64,000 nt of DNA from Hirudinaria manillensis (lineage: Eukaryota; Annelida; Clitellata; Hirudinida; Hirudinidae): contig CM067536.1 in the NCBI GenBank assembly GCA_034509925.1, positions 3,686,001 to 3,750,000 of the forward strand. Reading direction: 5' to 3'. The notes under the pieces were generated by a model that was given only the letters and a program-made list of their open reading frames with translations, searched no databases and had not been told where the DNA came from. The translations under genes were made by a program, and so were the position numbers. This document shows, in pieces, positions 24,855-35,762 of this stretch (its first letter is position 1; each line of letters begins with the position of its first letter).

Positions 24855-25559
24855 CTGAGAACATAAACATGGCCTTTATTTAAAAAAAAAAACATTTTTA
24901 AGAAGATTATTCCAACGATTTATTCCAACGGTTGTACTGATAAATTAACCGATTTAAGTATTGAACGGTGTACATATGCCATACAATGAAGTACTATGAC
25001 TATTAGGTTAAAGACCTCTTCAACAAACACAGGAAATGGGTTGGAAAATGCAAACAATGTTAACCATAATTTCAAAATAAAATATTTATATATAGATATA
25101 AATTTGTAATAATAGAATTAAATACAAATATCAATACCAATTTAAGTGCTCAAATACCTTTGTAATACTTTAACTAATTACTCCAATTTGGTAGAATTCC
25201 AAGAAGCAAAATTAATATTCCAAGAATTTTTTAAATTTCAATAAATATTTAAATACATAATTAAACAATAATAACTGTTTTTTTAAGTGGAATAAATTGA
25301 ATTTTCTTAATAAAATGTTTATCAGTTTTCACGGATGAGTGTTAAGATACAGATTAAAACCGGTATCAAACTTTACCAAAGATATCAAAGTCATTTTTCT
25401 TCGAAATAATAACAAAATTCTTATAAATGTTATAAAAAATTTCAACTTTCTGCCAATAATAATATAAAATTCTTTTAATTTTAAATTATTCATGTCAACC
25501 ATTTAGAATAAAGAATTTTTTAAATTTCAATAAATATTTAAATATATAATTAAACAATA

Positions 25560-26435
25560 AATACATTTTAATTGCTAAAACACAATAAATCGAATTAAAT
25601 CGTTTAATAATTGACTTAATAAGTTCGTTGAACTTTGTCACGTCAACACGCCCAAGGAAACACAAAACAAAAAAACTATTTTCATCGACTTTTTAATAAA
25701 ATATAATTTTTTTTTTTTGTAAAATCGTGAAAAATCGACTCTGATTTGTCCTCGGAGAAGGTTAAAATCAGAAAAAATGTTCAACTTTCAATTTGTTTTT
25801 CAAAACATTTGAAATTTTTCCTTGGCGTTCATTCATTAATTTATGGACTTTCGAATGTTCCGCCATCTTTTTTTTCTTTTTCTTTTGAGGTAGTTTTGAG
25901 AATACAAATTAATTTTAAAGTCTCGCGGTATCACCTGCATTATCAGATCATCAAACAGGTTATGAATATGTTTTCATGATAAATTTAGTTTCTAGGATTG
26001 TTATCATATATTAGTATATCAACCTATTAGAAGCTATTATGTTAATTAGAAATTAATTTATATTATTTTAGGTGTGATATATTTATAAGGTTGGTAATAT
26101 TTGGTATTATTTTTTATTATAATTTATTATATTTAATAATAGTTGGTATTATAAATTATTATGTATAGTTCTAGGTGCGGTATATTATAAATTGCAATAT
26201 TTTAATGAGGTGTGGCACATTATAAATAAATTATAAAAAAGATTTGTGATGTATTGTGAATTTTTTTTTTCCTTTATTAGCCCAGCCACAAACTCACAAA
26301 AAGCAATCAATTCATACAATTCATAATCCGATTCAATAATTTTAGGTCCGCCAATGGGTCTGGGAAATCCCGTCAGACCATTCAAAACAAGAGAACATTC
26401 AATTCGATCTTACGAGTCATTGTACATTCACAAAT
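25560..26435. other. AT-rich stretch between duplicated block and R2 element
   Basis: No gene seen. Copy 2 lacks this segment: there the duplicated block joins the R2 sequence directly at about 33462. Confidence 0.6.
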
Positions 26436-26440
26436 GTCCT

Positions 26441-27088
26441 TCAATTCAACTTCTTTTTTCTTCTTCTCCAGGCGTTATTTTTAAAAGTTCGCCAAATCTT
26501 ATGGGTCTCCTGCATTGTTTTTATGGAGGTCCACATGAGGAACCTCCTCGAGACCCCAAATCTTCTCCAAACCCTCCAAGACTCTTCTGCTATTGCTCCT
26601 CTCCAGTTCAAGACCAGGGCGGTGATGGTACCTTTCTGACTCCGTTGATCTGGCATAGGATTATTTTTCTTCATCCATTGGTGGATTCCCGGAAGGTCAT
26701 ACTTTGCGACTTTTGAAGCATGTATTTTATTCAAGTCGGCAATATCCGATGCCACTGCCACGTCACACACGACGTATGTGGATCCTTTCCATGCGCACAA
26801 ATCAGGAATTTTTGTTCCTTCTATCGTCGGGATTCTGGGTTCGATGCTGGTAGTAAACCCCATCTTCTCAAGTTTGCTTCCTAAAATGGCCAAAATGGAA
26901 TTGTGTCTAACATGTCTAGGACCATGGTTAACATGGCACCGCTGTATAATATGGGCCAGCCACTCCTCAGTACGACATCCAACAGTGCAGAGAGTGCTCA
27001 AATACATCTTGTATCTCGATTCCCGCAATCTGTTGTGTAGGACCGCGGCTCTAACCTTCACGCAGTTGATCCATTGATCTGATGTCAT
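26441..27088 (-). pseudogene. R2-type zinc knuckle and restriction-like endonuclease (copy A)
   Basis: About 215 residues. A CCHC knuckle (C34, C38, H46, C51) is followed by an endonuclease core with IPDLC at 94-98 (D96), VVCDVAV with D109, and K126 and K129. This is the PD-(D/E)xK-like nuclease that nicks the target in R2-type elements. Copy B has the same domain at 33359-33967. The last 40 or so residues are present only here. Confidence 0.85.
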
Positions 27089-27158
27089 TCTGCAAATTCC
27101 ATCGATTAGCCATTCGCTTGGACCAATGGCGCTTGAAAATGATTGCAGTCCATATCCG

Positions 27159-27584
27159 TCAACTGTTTTGTACAGTTGTTAGGCCCATTGTTCTGATGCC
27201 CATTGTTTTGGCGTCTGTACAATTCTGTGGGAGACCAAACTTGCTGACTTCTCCCATCACTGTCGTTCCGCCTCCAAGGACGTCCAGCATGAATTGGTCT
27301 CTATTCGCCTTGGCTTCTTTTAAGACCTGTGACATGCGACGAATTCTTATATTTGGAATCCATTTCCGAAATTGAAGGATTCCGAGACCTCCTAGTCGGA
27401 CTGGGACATACAGGAATGCATTGGGGACGTCCTTCGGCAATTTCAACCAATGTCGAACTGTTCGTCTAATGGTGACGTCTGCGGCATTCAAAGACTTGAG
27501 GCTTATTTTTTCGAAGCTGAGATGGTGTACAAGCCCAGGCATGAGATGAGTTCTGAGAATGTAGAGTCGCTGATGTGGTTCCAA
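27159..27584 (-). pseudogene. R2-type element, thumb/linker segment in shifted frame (copy A)
   Basis: This continues the polyprotein in another frame after the deletion. Copy B reads the same residues (HQRLYILRTHLM onward) in one frame with its reverse-transcriptase part. A TAG appears at 27159-27161, just after the second frameshift. Confidence 0.8.
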
Positions 27585-28873
27585 AGGGAGTGTAGGTCTT
27601 TTTGAATTTTTTCTGCTATTGATGCATATTTTAATCGTGCCCCAATCTCAATACCAAGATATTTGTAGGTTTCAATGATATTTACCGCCGTGATTTTCGT
27701 GTGTTGCACTTCAAGATATGGTTCCGGATTAACAATCCACGATATTTTTGCGATGTGTATCTCGGTGCGGAGAGATGCGCACTTGAGTGGATTCATCGCT
27801 AATCCCACCTTAGACATTCCTCCTTCAAGTTGTTGAAGTAACATCTGCATTCCAACGTCTGTTGTAGACATCAGCAAGAGGTCGTCAGCAAAGGCAACGT
27901 AGTTGCATTTTATTTTGGACTCAGCGTCTCCTGTTACGCCGATTGACTTGTCCACTTCGCTAAGGACCATGTCAATAACGGCATTGAAAAGCCTAGGAGA
28001 CATTGGATCTCCTTGCTTGACGCCTCTGCCCACTTGAATGCGATTACTAATTCCGTCTGCAGTCTTGATTTGAACCCAGCTATTTCTGTACAGTTCTGTC
28101 AAGTAATTGATAAACAATGGAGGCGCCCCGAGTCGAGAAGCAGCTCTCATGATTGATAAATGAGAAACTGAATCAAACGCTTTGGATACGTCTACGAAAG
28201 TCAAATTTAACTTTTTCAGTTCCTGCTTCTTTTTCTTGATGAGTGACTTCACCAACCATATATTATCGGCCAAACCATCTCCTTGACGAAACGTTTTTTG
28301 GCGCGGAGACAACGGCAAGAAGGAGATCATCCGTCTGTTGAGGATCCTATGAAAGAGTCGACCAATGATTGGGCTCACTGTGATGGGTCTGAACTCGCTT
28401 GGGTTGGTGGCTCCACTTATTTTTGGAATGCATGTGACGATCCCAATTTTGAATGAAGACGGAGGCAGACCAGTTAACAGCCACAGTGACATGTGAACTG
28501 CAAAGTCAATATTCTTGATCCCTTCTATGTGCTCTTTCTTTAATTTGTCGTGTCCTGGCGCAGCATCTCGGAGACCTCTAATAGCAGAATTCACCTCATC
28601 GCTGGTGACTGGCAATTCTAAATCATATAGAGTTCCGCCAACAACTGTCACTGGTCTATCGTATTCAACTGACTTTTTTGAGAAGACCTGCTCCCAATAA
28701 TCGATCAGTTCATTTCCTGGAGTTGCCTTTGACTTTTCTTTGAATTCCTCTGCCAACACTGCCCGTGCCCCTGCTGCTGGATTTTTCCTGAGCAAATCTT
28801 GTATTACTTTCCTTTGTCTTTCAATGGTTCTCAGTTCTTTTTTGCTGAGTCTAGTCTTTGCTTTCACGAACAT
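27503..28873 (-). pseudogene. R2-type reverse transcriptase, N-terminal and catalytic part (copy A)
   Basis: 456 codons begin at ATG 28873. Reverse-transcriptase motifs appear in order: APGHD near residue 105, FRPITV near 161-166, TFVDVSKAFD at 225-234, GRGVKQGDPMSP at 282-293 and YVAFADD at 325-331. The three catalytic aspartates are D228, D330 and D331. The palm looks intact, but the frame is lost near 27581 just after the thumb begins. Members of this family carry zinc-finger and Myb-like domains before this point, and these are missing. Confidence 0.85.
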
Positions 28874-28906
28874 TCGACCTTTGGCATTGTTAGGTTTTGT
28901 TCTTTA

Positions 28907-29931
28907 TTTTTTTTTTGTTTTATTTCGCGCTGACAAATTTTGAAGCATAATAATCGTCGAGAGTCGTCATCATCACCGCTGCCATTATCATCATCGTCGT
29001 CGTCATCATCATCATCATTCGATTGCAAGAGATTTAAATGAGTAAAAGCATGGTTCATATAGGAAGTTGACGATGATACCGAACCAATTTTAAATTTTAA
29101 TAGATTTGAATGATTTTTCGAAGAATTCTTCAAAATTAATTTGAATAAAATTGGAAACAAAAACATCTTATTCCATTTACCATTTAATTACGTTCACAAT
29201 TTAATTTAATTTATAATAATAAACTAATTGATTGATTGGTTGGTTGGCTATGCCGACCAATAGGCCCCTCGATGCGGTTCCTCTTACGGCCCATCTCCGG
29301 TTCAAATCCGTACCGCCACTTAAAACTAAATGCACTTATTTAAATTATTTTTATATAACTCAATTAGAAATCCTACTTTAAAAGTATTTGAAATTAAATC
29401 TGAAAAAATAAATCATTTACAGAATTTTATTAAATTTGAAACAACTTCATTCGTTATCTTTGGTCCAATTTTTGGCCAAAAGGTCAAGTAATAAAACCGC
29501 CAGCCATACTTTCTTAACTCACTCGCAAATACAATTCGGGAGCTCAACACAACTTATCCACATTAGCTGGCAATTAGATATTTTTGCGACCCTGGATCCA
29601 GATAATTAATGAATAATTAAAATGATATTGCGAATTAATTAATTTTATTTTATAATATTAAATAATTAATTTAATTAATTTAATTTAATTAAAAATAATA
29701 ATTAAATAATAATTTTTTAATTAATTAATATTCCGGGTACTATTTAGAGTCTTTTGTTGTGAAACTCGACAAATAATTTAATGTAGAAAAGCAGAGCGAG
29801 AGTGAGAGATATTAGACTTCAAGACTTAGGCAATTAGGCACTGCAAATCTTCCAGGACATCTTTAGATCAATTACGCTAACTGAACACTTTCAAAAAACC
29901 CTCCACAATTAGTTTGACAGGTTATCACATC
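28907..29931. other. Non-coding stretch between R2 copy A and the 400-residue gene
   Basis: Contains a GAT/CAT triplet tract near 28965-29020, the tRNA-like segment at 29225-29325 and AT-rich DNA. No gene was recognised. Confidence 0.6.
29225..29325 (+). mobile_element. tRNA-derived SINE-like segment (possible)
   Basis: GGTTCAAATCC at 29301-29311 is an excellent polymerase III B box. It sits in a locally GC-rich block of about 90 bases (starting GGTTGGCTATGCCGACC) within AT-rich DNA. No complete cloverleaf could be drawn, so a SINE head or tRNA pseudogene is more likely than a working tRNA. Confidence 0.35.
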
Positions 29932-31134
29932 ATGAATTCAAAGTTTGAAATCTCTACGGCACTTGATAAAATCGTAAAATCGAGCGATCCTTTGGAAGAA
30001 TTTGAAAAGAACGTTGGAAATAACTCTCTGAAAGAATGGCTGGAAAACGGATACGGAGAGGTTATTTCTGGTTTCATTGCATCTCCGGAGTGCAAAAGTG
30101 ATATGTTCGATAGGTGCCTGAATATCATCGATGCAATCATACCACCAGTTCCAAAGTTCATGGACGGCAGGGTTCATAAAAATATTTTCAACGTTTCGTC
30201 CTGTATGGACGATTTAGAGACACTCGAGTATTTAACATCCTTAATTATATATCCTATTTTAGAGAGGATTTCAGACGACCCCATATCGATAAAAGAAATT
30301 TACTCCGATGTCCTTCTGAAAATCGTTTATTATGCCAATAAACTGACCATAAATGACTGCCGCATAACATCGAAGTTGATCGATGTTATAGACTCGAATT
30401 TAAAGTTAAAGCTCTTTAATTCAATTCTTACGGCCTTGGCATTACTATCCATTTTGTTCGAGAAAGTACCATCGTTTCAAATGTCCCTGACGCCAGACAT
30501 CTATCTCAAAGTGAAAGCGATATTTACAATATTTGAAGGGAACGAATGCTTTCATGTGGATTGTATACGAAAAATCTTTTATTGTTTTGGACTCGATGAG
30601 ACGTTTCATAGAGAATTTCCATTGTTTAAAGCAATGCAGGACGTTGACTTCAAAGGACAATGTCTCGTCACGTCTTTGAGTCTTGCATTGAGAATAATAA
30701 GTGACAGTAACTTTGATGTCATCCAATTCACTTTTAGTGGTCTTCTGCAGAAATTTCATTCACTTTTGTGCAAACCTTCTGAGTTTGGTGACCAGTCGTT
30801 CGTAATCAAGTCTTTTCTCAGATTGTTTGTAGTCAAAGATGGCATTGAAAACAGTTACACGAGAAACGGAGACTTGTTTAACGAATTTAGAGGGATGATT
30901 TATAGAGCTAAATATGAAATTTACTTCTTCTTACAAATTTGGAACGATGATGAAGTTGAAAGTTATCCTTATTCAGTTATTTATGAACGCATTGAAAGTT
31001 ATACAACTTTATATATAGATCTAATGAACGTCTTGCGAGAACTGAACGGCACTTGGTACAAATGGTTTGACACTGCAGAAGAGTCTAACTTAATTGAAGA
31101 TGATTACTTCTCGCGTAACTCTTTTTTGCTTTGA
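29932..31134 (+). CDS. Intronless gene, unrecognised 400-residue protein
   Basis: A single open frame of 400 residues runs from ATG 29932 (MNSKFEISTALDKIVKSSDP) to TGA 31134, in DNA where chance frames are short. No signal peptide or membrane span stands out. The sequence is rich in Leu, Ile, Phe and acidic residues in spaced amphipathic stretches, suggesting an all-helical, armadillo/HEAT-like fold, but I recognise no family. A good AATAAA follows about 30 bases past the stop. The open frame extends 18 bases upstream of this ATG, but without another ATG. It lies inside the large intron of the minus-strand 71-residue gene, on the opposite strand. Lack of introns among intron-rich neighbours could mean a retrogene. 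Confidence 0.75.
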   Translation: MNSKFEISTALDKIVKSSDPLEEFEKNVGNNSLKEWLENGYGEVISGFIASPECKSDMFDRCLNIIDAIIPPVPKFMDGRVHKNIFNVSSCMDDLETLEYLTSLIIYPILERISDDPISIKEIYSDVLLKIVYYANKLTINDCRITSKLIDVIDSNLKLKLFNSILTALALLSILFEKVPSFQMSLTPDIYLKVKAIFTIFEGNECFHVDCIRKIFYCFGLDETFHREFPLFKAMQDVDFKGQCLVTSLSLALRIISDSNFDVIQFTFSGLLQKFHSLLCKPSEFGDQSFVIKSFLRLFVVKDGIENSYTRNGDLFNEFRGMIYRAKYEIYFFLQIWNDDEVESYPYSVIYERIESYTTLYIDLMNVLRELNGTWYKWFDTAEESNLIEDDYFSRNSFLL

Positions 31135-31163
31135 TCCACTGAGAATAATATTTGAGTATTGGT

Positions 31164-31169
31164 AATAAA
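31164..31169 (+). terminator. Polyadenylation signal of the 400-residue gene
   Basis: AATAAA 29 bases after the TGA stop, the usual distance for a short 3' UTR. Confidence 0.6.
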
Positions 31170-31544
31170 TTTTGAAATCGTTTTTCCTAAGCTTCAGCTG
31201 GCTATTTTTCCACTTTGTTCTGATCATCATTGCATATCTAGTGAAGTCACCAAGTCTGAGTTATTATAAACATATTCTTAAAATGTTTGTATATTATTTT
31301 CGCATTGCCCTCTGAACTCATATAACTTATCAGCTTAAATATTTTAAATTTAATAAATAATGATTTAAATTACAATGGATTAATTGTTAAATTAATAATA
31401 CAATTGTTAAATATCAATAATAATCACAAATATGTTTAACAACATGAATTGTTTGCAATTACTTTCTAATCTTTCTCAGCTCTGGAATCAATTGGAATGA
31501 TTGGTATCATAAATTATCATCACTGGAGATCCAGCAATTCTTAC

Positions 31545-31632
31545 CTGTAACGCATACCTGTAGTACATCCATATTAAGGACATCGTAAACCTGTCTTTAC
31601 AGCTCCTTCGTTTAAATTTCTTCAACCAATTC
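31545..31632 (-). CDS. 71-residue duplicated gene, copy 1, exon 2
   Basis: Minus strand: acceptor AACTAATTTTAG precedes 31632 and donor CAG|GTAAGA follows 31545. Entered in phase 2, its 88 bases read NWLKKFKRRSCKDRFTMSL and on to ALQ without a stop, leaving in phase 0. The N-terminal part is basic and the rest aromatic and hydrophobic. The matching exon in copy 2 (35509-35422) is identical by eye. I do not recognise the protein. Confidence 0.5.
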
Positions 31633-31885
31633 CTAAAATTAGTTTATTTCCGTTAAAATTCGCATAAAATTCAGTTAATTCAAAAGTTAATGTTTGCTCC
31701 ACAAAATGTTGCTCGTTGGTTAACTTTGAATAATTCACTGCATGGTCAAAAATCGTATTTTTTATATTTTTAGGTACACATTGATATTTGATGTTGTCAC
31801 CTTCATGAATTTCATAAAACTTTTAATCGATTTTTCACTTAATTAACATTAAATTATTATTTAATTATCACTTTTCATAACTTAC

Positions 31886-31902
31886 TTGCTCTGCTCTGCC
31901 AT
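31886..31902 (-). CDS. 71-residue duplicated gene, copy 1, exon 1
   Basis: Minus strand: ATG at 31902 encodes MAEQS and two bases of the next codon, then the perfect donor GTAAGT. Exit phase 2 matches exon 2. Copy 2 has the same exon with one change (Lys to Glu at the splice-spanning codon). The duplicated unit ends about 45 bases upstream of this ATG. Confidence 0.5.
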
Positions 31903-32456
31903 GTCTACCGTGCATTGTTGATAAATTGTATTTGAAATGTCATCAAATTATTTTCCAAATCAATTCAATTATTTCATGATTTATGAAACAATTTCGTTTA
32001 AAATCTTTTTTTTCTTTCCACATCTTTTATTAGATTTTCACCTGAAAATGTTGACAAAGCGTCTCCAAGCCCACCTTCATTTTAGCTTTAATTTCCATCT
32101 TAATTTTTCCCATTTAAAGACAAATTCGCAAAAAAGACAGGTTTTAAATTACAATGAAATTACAAATAGTAATGAAGCAGCGTTTAAGATTTCAAAACTT
32201 AAATCAACTTTTCACTTTTTTAATCGAAATAATTTTAAATAATCGCATTTAATTATTAAATCATTAAAATATTTATAATATATTTATACAAATAAAACAT
32301 ATAATATAGAATTTATTTTAAATATCAAACATATTTATTTAAAACTTACAACATAAAATTCATTTAAATATACAACACATTACACTATTTAAAATATATA
32401 ACTCATTTATTTTAAATATATTTGTTCAATTTTTTTTTATTCCTGAAAAATACTAA

Positions 32457-32567
32457 TTAATCCCGACATGCCAAGAGGCAATGTAAACCTTGGTTTACGA
32501 CGGACAAGCCAATCATATTGATGTCCAAGTGCATCACACGGGCACCTCTCCTGACGATTTCAAGCAC
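32457..32567 (-). CDS. 71-residue duplicated gene, copy 2, exon 3 and stop
   Basis: Same length (111 bases), phase, acceptor and stop as copy 1. Amino-acid changes are few and conservative, and AATAAA again follows the stop (plus-strand TTTATT at 32436-32441). Keeping the frame after duplication argues for a protein-coding exon, although the duplication may be too young for this to be strong evidence. Confidence 0.5.
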   Translation of the reverse strand: MLEIVRRGARVMHLDINMIGLSVVNQGLHCLLACRD

Positions 32568-33358
32568 CTGAGAACATAAACATGGCCTTTATTTTTATAA
32601 AAACATTTTTAAGAAGATTATTCCAACGATTTATTCCGGGGTTGTACTGATAAATTAACCGATTTGAGTACTGGACGGTGTACATCTGCCATACAATGAA
32701 GTACTCGTTTTTCTAATAAATCATTGAAATTCATGTTAATTCATGAAAATTTTAAATAATTTTAATTCCAAATTATTTTTCAATGGAGAATTTTAAATTT
32801 TTATTTCAAAATCATCAACCAAATGACTGAATGATGGTGACTATGATGATGATGACGTCGATGAAGACGACGTTTATGACGCTGATGACGATGATGATGA
32901 CGTTGATGACTATTAGGTTAAAGACCCCTTCAACAAACACAGGAAATGGGTTAGAAAATGCAAACAATGTTAGTCATAATTTCAAAATATAAGATATAAA
33001 TTTGTAATAATAGAATTAAATACAAATATCAATACCAATTTAAGTTAGGATCAATTTAAGTGCTCAAATGACTTTGTAATACTTTAACAAATTAGTCCAA
33101 TTTGGTAGAATTCCATGAAGCAAAATAAATATTCCAAGAATTATTTTAAATATCAATAAATATTTAAATATATAATTAAACAATAATAACTCTTGCTTTA
33201 AGTAGAATAAATATAATTTTCTTTCATAAAATATTTATCAGTTTTCACGGACGAGTGTTAAGATACAGATTAAACTGGTATCAAATTTTACCAAAGATAT
33301 CAAAGTCATCTTTCTTCGAAATAATAATAAAATTCTTTTAAATGTTATAAAAAAAAAT

Positions 33359-33967
33359 TTAAACTTTCTGCCAATAATAATAAAATTCTTTTAATTTTAA
33401 ATTATTCACGTCAACCATTTGGAACCTAATAAAGAATTTTTTAAATTTCAATAAACAAGACTCTTCTGCTAATGCTCCTCTCCAGTTCAAGACCAGGGCG
33501 GTGATGGTACCTTTCTGACTCCGTTGTTCTGGCATCGGATTATTTTCCTTCATCCATTGGTGGATTCCCGGAAGGTCATACTTTGCGACTTTTGAAGCAT
33601 GTATTTTGTTCAAGTCGGCAATATCCGATGCCACTGCCACGTCACACACGACGTATGTGGAGCCTTTCCATGCGCACAAATCAGGAATTTTTGTTCCTTC
33701 TATCGTCGGGATTCTGTGTTCGATGCTGGTAGTAAACCCCATCTTCTCAAGTTTGCTTCCTAACATGGCCAAAATGGAGTTGTGTCTAACATGTCTAGGA
33801 CCATCGGTAACATGGCACCGCTGTATGATATGGCCCAGCGACTCCTCAGTCCGGCATCCAGCTGTGCAGAGAGTGCTCAAATACATCTTGTACCTCGATT
33901 CCCGCAATCTGTTGTGCAGGACCGCGGCTCTAACCTTCACGCAGTTGATCCATTGATCTGATGTCAT
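33359..33967 (-). pseudogene. R2-type zinc knuckle and endonuclease (copy B), with read-through into unrelated sequence
   Basis: It contains the same CCHC knuckle and IPDLC...CDVAV nuclease core as copy A. After WRGALAEES at about 33463 the reading enters the duplicated AT-rich block, so the last 28 residues are not part of the element. Confidence 0.75.
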
Positions 33968-34810
33968 TCAGCTAATTCCATCGATTAGCCATTCGCTTGG
34001 ACCAATGGCGTTTGAAAATGACTGGAGTCCATATCCGTCAACTGTTTTGTACAGTTGTTTGGCCGTTCTGATGCCCAATGTTTTGGCGTCTGTACAATTC
34101 TGTGGGAGACCAAACTTGCTGACTTCTCCCATCACTGTCGTTCCGCCTCCAAGGACGTCCAGCATGAATTGGTCTCTATTCGCTTTGGCTTCTTTTAAGA
34201 CCTGAGACATGAGACGAATTCTTATATTTGGAATCCATTTCCGAAATTGAAGGATTCCGAGACCTCCTAGTCGGCCTGGGGCATACAGGAATGCATTGGG
34301 GACGTCCTCAGGCAATTTCAACCAATGTCGAACTGTTCGTCTAATGGTGACGTCTGCGGCATTCAAAGACTTGAGGCTTATTTTTTCGAAGCTGAGGTGG
34401 TGTAAAAGGCTAGGCATGAGATGAGTTCTGAGAATGTAGAGCCGCTGATGTAGTTCCAAAGGGGCGCGCGAAATGGAGTGTAGGTCTTTTTGAATTTTTT
34501 CAGCTATTGATGCATATTTTAATCGTGCCCCAATCTCAATACCAAGATATTTGTAGGTTTCAATGACATTTAGTGCAGTGATTTTCGTGTGTTGCACTTC
34601 AGGGTATGGTTCCGGATTAACAATCCACGATCTTTTTGCGATGTTTATCTCGGTGCGGAGAGATTCGCACTTGAGTGGATTCATTGCTAATCCAACCTTT
34701 GACATTCTTCCTTCAAGTTCTTGAAGCAACATCTGCATTCCAACGTCTGTTGTAGACATCAGCAAGAGGTCGTCAGCAAAGGCAACGTAGTTGCATTTTA
34801 TTTTGGACAT
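33463..34810 (-). mobile_element. R2-type retrotransposon fragment (copy B)
   Basis: This copy spans the last reverse-transcriptase motif (FADDLLL) to within the endonuclease. It is cut at both ends compared with copy A: at 34810 by the CR1-like element and at 33463 by direct joining to the duplicated block. It keeps the 13 bases that copy A lost near the thumb, and it has a TGA at 33968-33970 just before the zinc knuckle where copy A reads Cys-Arg. The two copies are therefore independently damaged versions of one element. Confidence 0.85.
33968..34810 (-). pseudogene. R2-type reverse transcriptase, C-terminal part (copy B)
   Basis: About 280 codons in one frame from the FADD motif through the thumb to DGIS, ending at TGA 33968. 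The matching codon in copy A is not a stop, so this is probably a nonsense mutation and not a natural end. Confidence 0.8.
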
Positions 34811-35298
34811 CCTTATCTGCTGAGACTAAAGATTCTTAAATTGCCCACCCTAGAAAAACGAAGACTACTGGCCGATCTCACCATGTGTTTTAAATTACTA
34901 AAAGGCCTTACTAATAGCAAAATCTCCACTACTCTCAACAGATCAACATACAATAGGACCAGAGGCCACAACTACAAACTCAGGACAAACAAATTCCGTT
35001 GTAATACTTCCAAATACTTTTTCTCCAATCGAATTGTCAAATCCTGGAATACCCTGCCAGCCCATGTCGTTAACTCCTCTACCACGTCCCGCTTCAATGC
35101 TGAGATCCACAAATTGAACCTTAACCAATACCTTAAATATCATGAACCCTAAGAGCTTACATCTGTACAAGAGTTTTTTTTTGTTTTTTAAGTCCGAATG
35201 GCGATTGTTTATGTTCTATTTGCGCTTCAGTTGTTTTTTTTTTTCGAACGTGTCAGAGGCCTCGGCCCTTCGTTCGTCTCGAATAAATGAAATGAAAT
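34811..35298 (+). mobile_element. CR1-like non-LTR retrotransposon, heavily 5'-truncated
   Basis: On the + strand, about 113 codons encode the end of a CR1/Jockey-type polymerase frame: LLADLTMCFKLLKG, then TRGHNYKLRTNKF, then YFFSNRIVKSWNTLP. A stop at 35150-35152 is followed by a short 3' UTR and the tail GAATAAATGAAATGAAAT (35281-35298). Short repeated 3' tails and strong 5' truncation are typical of this clade. It is inserted at the boundary between the R2 fragment and the right block of unit 2. Confidence 0.8.
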
Positions 35299-35421
35299 AA
35301 TCACAAATATGTTTAACAACATGAATTGTTTGCAATTACTTTCTAATCTTTCTCAGCTCTGGAATCAATTGGAATGATTGGTATCATAAATTTTCATCAC
35401 TGGAGATCCAGCAATTCTTAC

Positions 35422-35509
35422 CTGTAACGCATACCTGTAGTACATCCATATTAAGGACATCGTAAACCTGTCTTTACAGCTCCTTCGTTTAAATTTCTTC
35501 AACCAATTC
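35422..35509 (-). CDS. 71-residue duplicated gene, copy 2, exon 2
   Basis: Identical by eye to copy 1 exon 2, with the same splice sites and phases (2 in, 0 out). It is separated from exon 3 by the CR1-like and R2 fragments, so copy 2 would have an intron of about 2.9 kb. Confidence 0.5.
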
Positions 35510-35762
35510 CTAAAATTAGTTTATTTCCGTTAAAAATCACATAAAATTCAGTTAATTCAAAAGTTAATGTTTGCCTCAAAAAATGTTGCCCGTTGGTTAA
35601 CTTTGAATAATTCACTGCATGGTCAAAAAGCGTAGTTTTTAGATTTTTAGGTACACATTGATATTTGATGTTGTCACCTTCATGAATTTCATAAAACGTT
35701 TAATCGATTTTTCACTTAATTAACATTAAATTATTATTTAATTATCACTTTTCATAACTTAC

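Larger units (their letters stand above)
26436..28906 (-). mobile_element. R2-type non-LTR retrotransposon, 5'-truncated and frameshifted (copy A)
   Basis: Read on the minus strand, this is the reverse transcriptase and C-terminal endonuclease of an element in the R2/R4/NeSL/CRE superclade, which prime reverse transcription on nicked target DNA. The N-terminal DNA-binding fingers are absent. The frame is broken twice relative to copy B: about 13 bases are missing near 27581, and about 4 extra bases lie near 27181-27190. R2 proper inserts in 28S rDNA. No rDNA flanks this copy, so it was either moved here or belongs to a clade with another target. Confidence 0.85.
24233..31948. repeat. Tandem duplication, unit 1
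   Basis: Unit 1 runs from TTATTTTCCAAAACAATTC (24236) to ATTTGAAATGTCATCAAATT (31948). Two outer parts recur in unit 2: about 24233-25560 matches 31946-33460, and about 31420-31948 matches 35298-35827. The R2 stretch at 26570-27930 also matches 33463-34810. Unit 1 keeps about 3.9 kb that unit 2 lacks, including the 400-residue gene. The junction between units at 31948 shares only AAATT with the outer ends. Confidence 0.8.

Noticed and set aside
26354-27375. Open frames on the + strand across R2 copy A
   Set aside because: Antisense shadows of the retrotransposon coding sequence.
29914-29931. Upstream TTG as a start for the 400-residue gene
   Set aside because: Eukaryotic initiation at TTG is unlikely when an in-frame ATG follows 18 bases later at 29932.
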